Origin: an unidentified bacterial endosymbiont
GTDB lineage: Bacteria; Pseudomonadota; Gammaproteobacteria; Enterobacterales; Enterobacteriaceae
Reading direction: 5' to 3'
NCBI RefSeq assembly: GCF_918797525.1
Contig: NZ_OU963893.1
Coordinates: 3,286,001-3,350,000, forward strand
DNA length: 64,000 nt
Part shown: positions 61,788-64,000 of the stretch, one piece after another
How positions within the stretch are numbered: position 1 is the first letter of the stretch
Layout: the number at the start of each line of letters is the position of its first letter
Notes under the pieces: generated by a model
Told to the model about the DNA's origin: nothing
The model's database searches: none
Seen by the model: the letters and a program-made list of their open reading frames with translations, nothing else
Program-made: the position numbers and the translations under genes

Positions 61788-61801
61788 GTTGTATAGACAT
61801 T
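61788..61801 (-). promoter_or_regulatory. HutC operator at hutIGC
   Basis: GTTGT-ATAG-ACATT, containing the same TTGTATAGACA core as the hutU operator, 20 bp before hutI. Confidence 0.72.
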
Positions 61802-61990
61802 TATTTTCATCTGCTGCATGCTGTCAACCATTCTGATGTTAAATGTTATTTTTTTGTGATGATTTTCCCTGCGCGTCGGGGCAAAAATGCAACTTTTACC
61901 CTTTTTTATCTTCCCGTTTCGCTCAACTTAGTATAAAAAAGCAGGCTATTTCGTCTCTACCCTTAAGACTTGCTTATCAGGAGCTTTACC

Positions 61991-63274
61991 TTGAACATTT
62001 CCAGGATTTCCCGTCTGGGGTTGGCACTCGCATTTGGCGTGACGTTGTCCGCATGCAGCTCAACCCCCCCGGATCAGCAACCTTCTGAGCAGGTGGCACC
62101 GGGGACTTCATCTCGCCCGATCCTCTCTGCTGATGAAGCGAAAAACTTTACCCAGGCGCGTTACTTCACGGCGATGGATCCCAACGCTGCACCCTGGACG
62201 CCTTCTTCTATTAACCTGCCTAAGCAGCCTGACTTTGTGGTTGGACCGGCAGGCTCGAAGGGCGTAACTCACACTTCTATTCAGGCGGCGGTAGATGCTG
62301 CAATCACTAAACACAGCGCTTCTCGTCAGTTCATCGCCATTCTGCCGGGCGAATATGAAGGGACCGTTTACGTGCCGGCTGCACCGGGCAGCATTACGCT
62401 GTATGGTCTGGGCGAAAAAGCTATCGACGTGAAAATCGGTCTGGCGATTGATTCCGAACTCGATAGCACCACCTGGCGTCACCTGGTGAATCCAGCGGGT
62501 AAATACATGCCGGGTAAACCTGCCTGGTATATGTTTGATAGCTGTCAGAGCAAGCGTACCGCGACCACTGGCGTGATGTGCTCGGCAGTATTGTGGTCTC
62601 AGAATAATGGTCTGCAACTGCAGAACCTGACCATTCAGAACACCGTGGGGGACAGCGTTGACGCGGGCAACCATCAGGCCGTAGCGCTGCGCAGCGATGG
62701 CGATAAAGTGCAACTCAACAATGTGAATATTTTGGGCCGTCAGAATACCTTCTTCGTCACCAACAGTGGTGTGCAGAACACCCTGCAAAATAACCGCCTG
62801 ACACGTACACTGGTCACCAACAGCTATGTTGAAGGTGACGTGGACCTGGTGTCCGGACGTGGCGCGGTGGTGTTCGATAATACCGAATTCCGCGTGGTGA
62901 ACTCACGTACTCAGCAGGAAGGCTATGTGTTTGCGCCGGCAACCCAGTCTAACCTGTTCTACGGCTTCCTCGCCGTTAACAGCCGCTTCAACGCATACGG
63001 TAACGGCGTGGCGCAGCTCGGTCGTGCTCTGGATGTGGATTCTGCTACCAACGGCCAGGTGGTGATCCGCGATAGCGTGATTAACGAAGGTTTTAATACG
63101 GCAAAACCGTGGGCGGATGCCGCTATCTCCAAACGTCCGTTCTCGGGTAATACCGGTGCGGTGGATGATAAAGGCAACGTGCTGCGTAACCTGAACGATG
63201 CTAACTTCAACCGCATGTGGGAATTCAACAACCGCGGTCTGGGAAGCAGAGTGGTTGCTGAACCGAAGCAGTAA
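61991..63274 (+). CDS. ybhC: Outer-membrane lipoprotein YbhC (pectinesterase/acyl-CoA thioesterase family)
   Basis: A 427-residue protein, the same length as E. coli YbhC, of the carbohydrate-esterase family 8 fold. A lipoprotein signal (LALAFGVTLSAC, lipobox LSAC, Cys about residue 22) is followed by a right-handed beta-helix. Family motifs VGPAGSKGVTHTSIQAAVDAA and NILGRQNTFFVTNSG and SYVEGDVDLVSGRGAVVFDN (catalytic Asp pair) are present. E. coli YbhC does not act on pectin well. The start is TTG 61991 behind AGGAG, 7 bp spacing, restoring the exact E. coli length; no ATG is available. Confidence 0.93.
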   Translation: MNISRISRLGLALAFGVTLSACSSTPPDQQPSEQVAPGTSSRPILSADEAKNFTQARYFTAMDPNAAPWTPSSINLPKQPDFVVGPAGSKGVTHTSIQAAVDAAITKHSASRQFIAILPGEYEGTVYVPAAPGSITLYGLGEKAIDVKIGLAIDSELDSTTWRHLVNPAGKYMPGKPAWYMFDSCQSKRTATTGVMCSAVLWSQNNGLQLQNLTIQNTVGDSVDAGNHQAVALRSDGDKVQLNNVNILGRQNTFFVTNSGVQNTLQNNRLTRTLVTNSYVEGDVDLVSGRGAVVFDNTEFRVVNSRTQQEGYVFAPATQSNLFYGFLAVNSRFNAYGNGVAQLGRALDVDSATNGQVVIRDSVINEGFNTAKPWADAAISKRPFSGNTGAVDDKGNVLRNLNDANFNRMWEFNNRGLGSRVVAEPKQ

Positions 63275-63285
63275 GTGATGCGTAT

Positions 63286-63312
63286 AAGGGGGGGCGTCAA
63301 TCCCCCTTTTAC
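63286..63312 (+). terminator. ybhC terminator
   Basis: AAGGGGG and CCCCCTT stem with a 9-base loop, ending TTTTA. Confidence 0.85.
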
Positions 63313-63345
63313 TGCGACTGATTACGGGAAGCTGAATATACGCTT

Positions 63346-63933
63346 CTAAGCGGTTTTAAAAACCGTCTGATTGTTTTTTGGGATATCGTAGTCGGTGGAA
63401 ATTACCTGTTTTCGAGGAATATCGTAATCGGATGGAATTGTCTGTTCTATCGTAAATGCAGCGTTTTGATTGCCTTCCGGGTGAGTATTCCAATCGGACG
63501 GCGTTGTACTTACCTGAGATTGTAATCGCTGTAGACGCCATTGCTCAAACTCTTCAAATGGAACGAGATCCGTATCATCGTCATCTAAAGCGTTAACGCT
63601 GGCGGTTAAGGATGTCTTAATATCAGAGGTGCCAGGAGATGAGCTCTCATTCCTGAACACACTCTCATCAAAGTGAACTTTTTTCTTCGATCCTCCCAAT
63701 GAATCCATGAGTTTTTTGTACCGGGAATATTCGTTAGCGCTCATTCTTAATTTGGGATGCAAACACGAAACTCGCGGCTTAATGTCCGGGGGTTTAAGGT
63801 TCGTACGGGTTGCGACGTATCCGCTTGATGTATGAATACCTTGCGTTGAATGCGTTGAGTTGAATGACGTATCAACGGAGGAATCAATGCTTGAGGTTGA
63901 ATGGCATAAACATGCGTTGATATTTAAAGGCAT
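63346..63933 (-). CDS. Unrecognised Ser/Thr-rich protein with tandem DYDIP repeats
   Basis: A 195-residue protein not recognised. ATG 63933 follows AGGAGG with ideal spacing, so translation is credible. There is no signal peptide or membrane segment. The N-terminal 40 residues are rich in Ser/Thr; residues 60-90 are basic and include KKVHFDE; an acidic patch DDDDTD lies at 117-122; the rest is polar and looks disordered. The C-terminus holds two 12-residue repeats, IPSDYDIPRKQV (166-177) and ISTDYDIPKNNQ (178-189), and a diverged PSDWNTHPEGNQ (145-156). Base composition is visibly A/T-richer than its neighbours, and E. coli has no such gene beside ybhC, suggesting acquisition. Function unknown; an effector-like or phosphorylated protein is speculation. 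Confidence 0.75.
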   Translation of the reverse strand: MPLNINACLCHSTSSIDSSVDTSFNSTHSTQGIHTSSGYVATRTNLKPPDIKPRVSCLHPKLRMSANEYSRYKKLMDSLGGSKKKVHFDESVFRNESSSPGTSDIKTSLTASVNALDDDDTDLVPFEEFEQWRLQRLQSQVSTTPSDWNTHPEGNQNAAFTIEQTIPSDYDIPRKQVISTDYDIPKNNQTVFKTA

Positions 63934-64000
63934 GAACCCTCCTGATAATACTCTTTATCAATGTAGGTGAAATAATAACAAGGAACAGCGTTCATCATAT

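Overview
The window is a chromosomal segment of a member of the Enterobacteriaceae. Gene content and order follow the Escherichia coli ybiU-to-ybhC interval, written here in the opposite orientation. The proteins are close to, but not identical with, the E. coli ones. A complete hut locus and several catabolic inserts absent from E. coli K-12 point to an Enterobacter-like genus. That is inferred from recalled protein similarity and synteny, not from a search. Almost everything is core metabolism, DNA repair and transport; accessory DNA sits in discrete insertions between conserved genes.

Layout. 1-6.3 kb: 5'-truncated ybiU, then an inserted sugar locus (LacI regulator, divergent MFS transporter, GH31 alpha-glycosidase). 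6.3-9.1 kb: ybiT and ldtB. 9.1-13.8 kb: an inserted beta-glucoside locus (GntR regulator, broken PTS IIC, intact GH1 phospho-beta-glucosidase with twin operators) and a decayed aldo/keto reductase. 13.8-20.3 kb: ybiR-mntR, the small protein gene mntS, opgE, ompX, rhtA (frameshifted), dps. 20.4-25.2 kb: glnHPQ and ybiO. 25.2-32.3 kb: rlmF, mcbA, ybiI, ybiJ, ybiB, dinG (frameshifted), rhlE. 32.5-38.2 kb: cecR-ybhGFSR efflux operon (ybhF frameshifted). 38.2-42.4 kb: ybhQ, ybhP-clsB-ybhN, ybhL. 42.4-48.5 kb: moaABCDE behind a molybdenum-cofactor riboswitch, ybhK, uvrB. 48.5-50 kb: a long regulatory gap and an orphan urea/amide-type ABC ATPase behind a probable sigma-54 promoter. 50-55.5 kb: bioBFCD and divergent bioA, then ybhB. 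55.5-61.8 kb: hutUH and hutIGC. 62-64 kb: ybhC and an unrecognised serine/threonine-rich ORF ending in tandem DYDIP repeats.

How parts work together. Nitrogen control recurs: glnHPQ and the orphan ATPase both show -24/-12 promoters with NtrC-like sites, and hut releases nitrogen from histidine. BioB and MoaA are radical-SAM enzymes in adjacent cofactor pathways (biotin, Moco). Recognisable regulatory sites include an MntR box at mntS, a BirA operator between bioB and bioA, two matching HutC operators, LexA boxes at uvrB and dinG, DnaA boxes upstream of uvrB and a palindrome at cecR.

Quality warning. rhtA, ybhF, dinG, the PTS IIC gene and the aldo/keto reductase each carry what looks like one extra G/C base. 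Conserved housekeeping genes are among them, so a base-calling artefact is at least as likely as real gene loss for rhtA, ybhF and dinG. The PTS IIC gene also has a nonsense codon and the reductase a large internal deletion, so those two look truly decayed.

Most interesting candidates for new biology: the DYDIP-repeat protein at the right edge, the sigma-54-linked orphan ATPase with a degenerate ABC signature, and the GH31 locus of unknown substrate.
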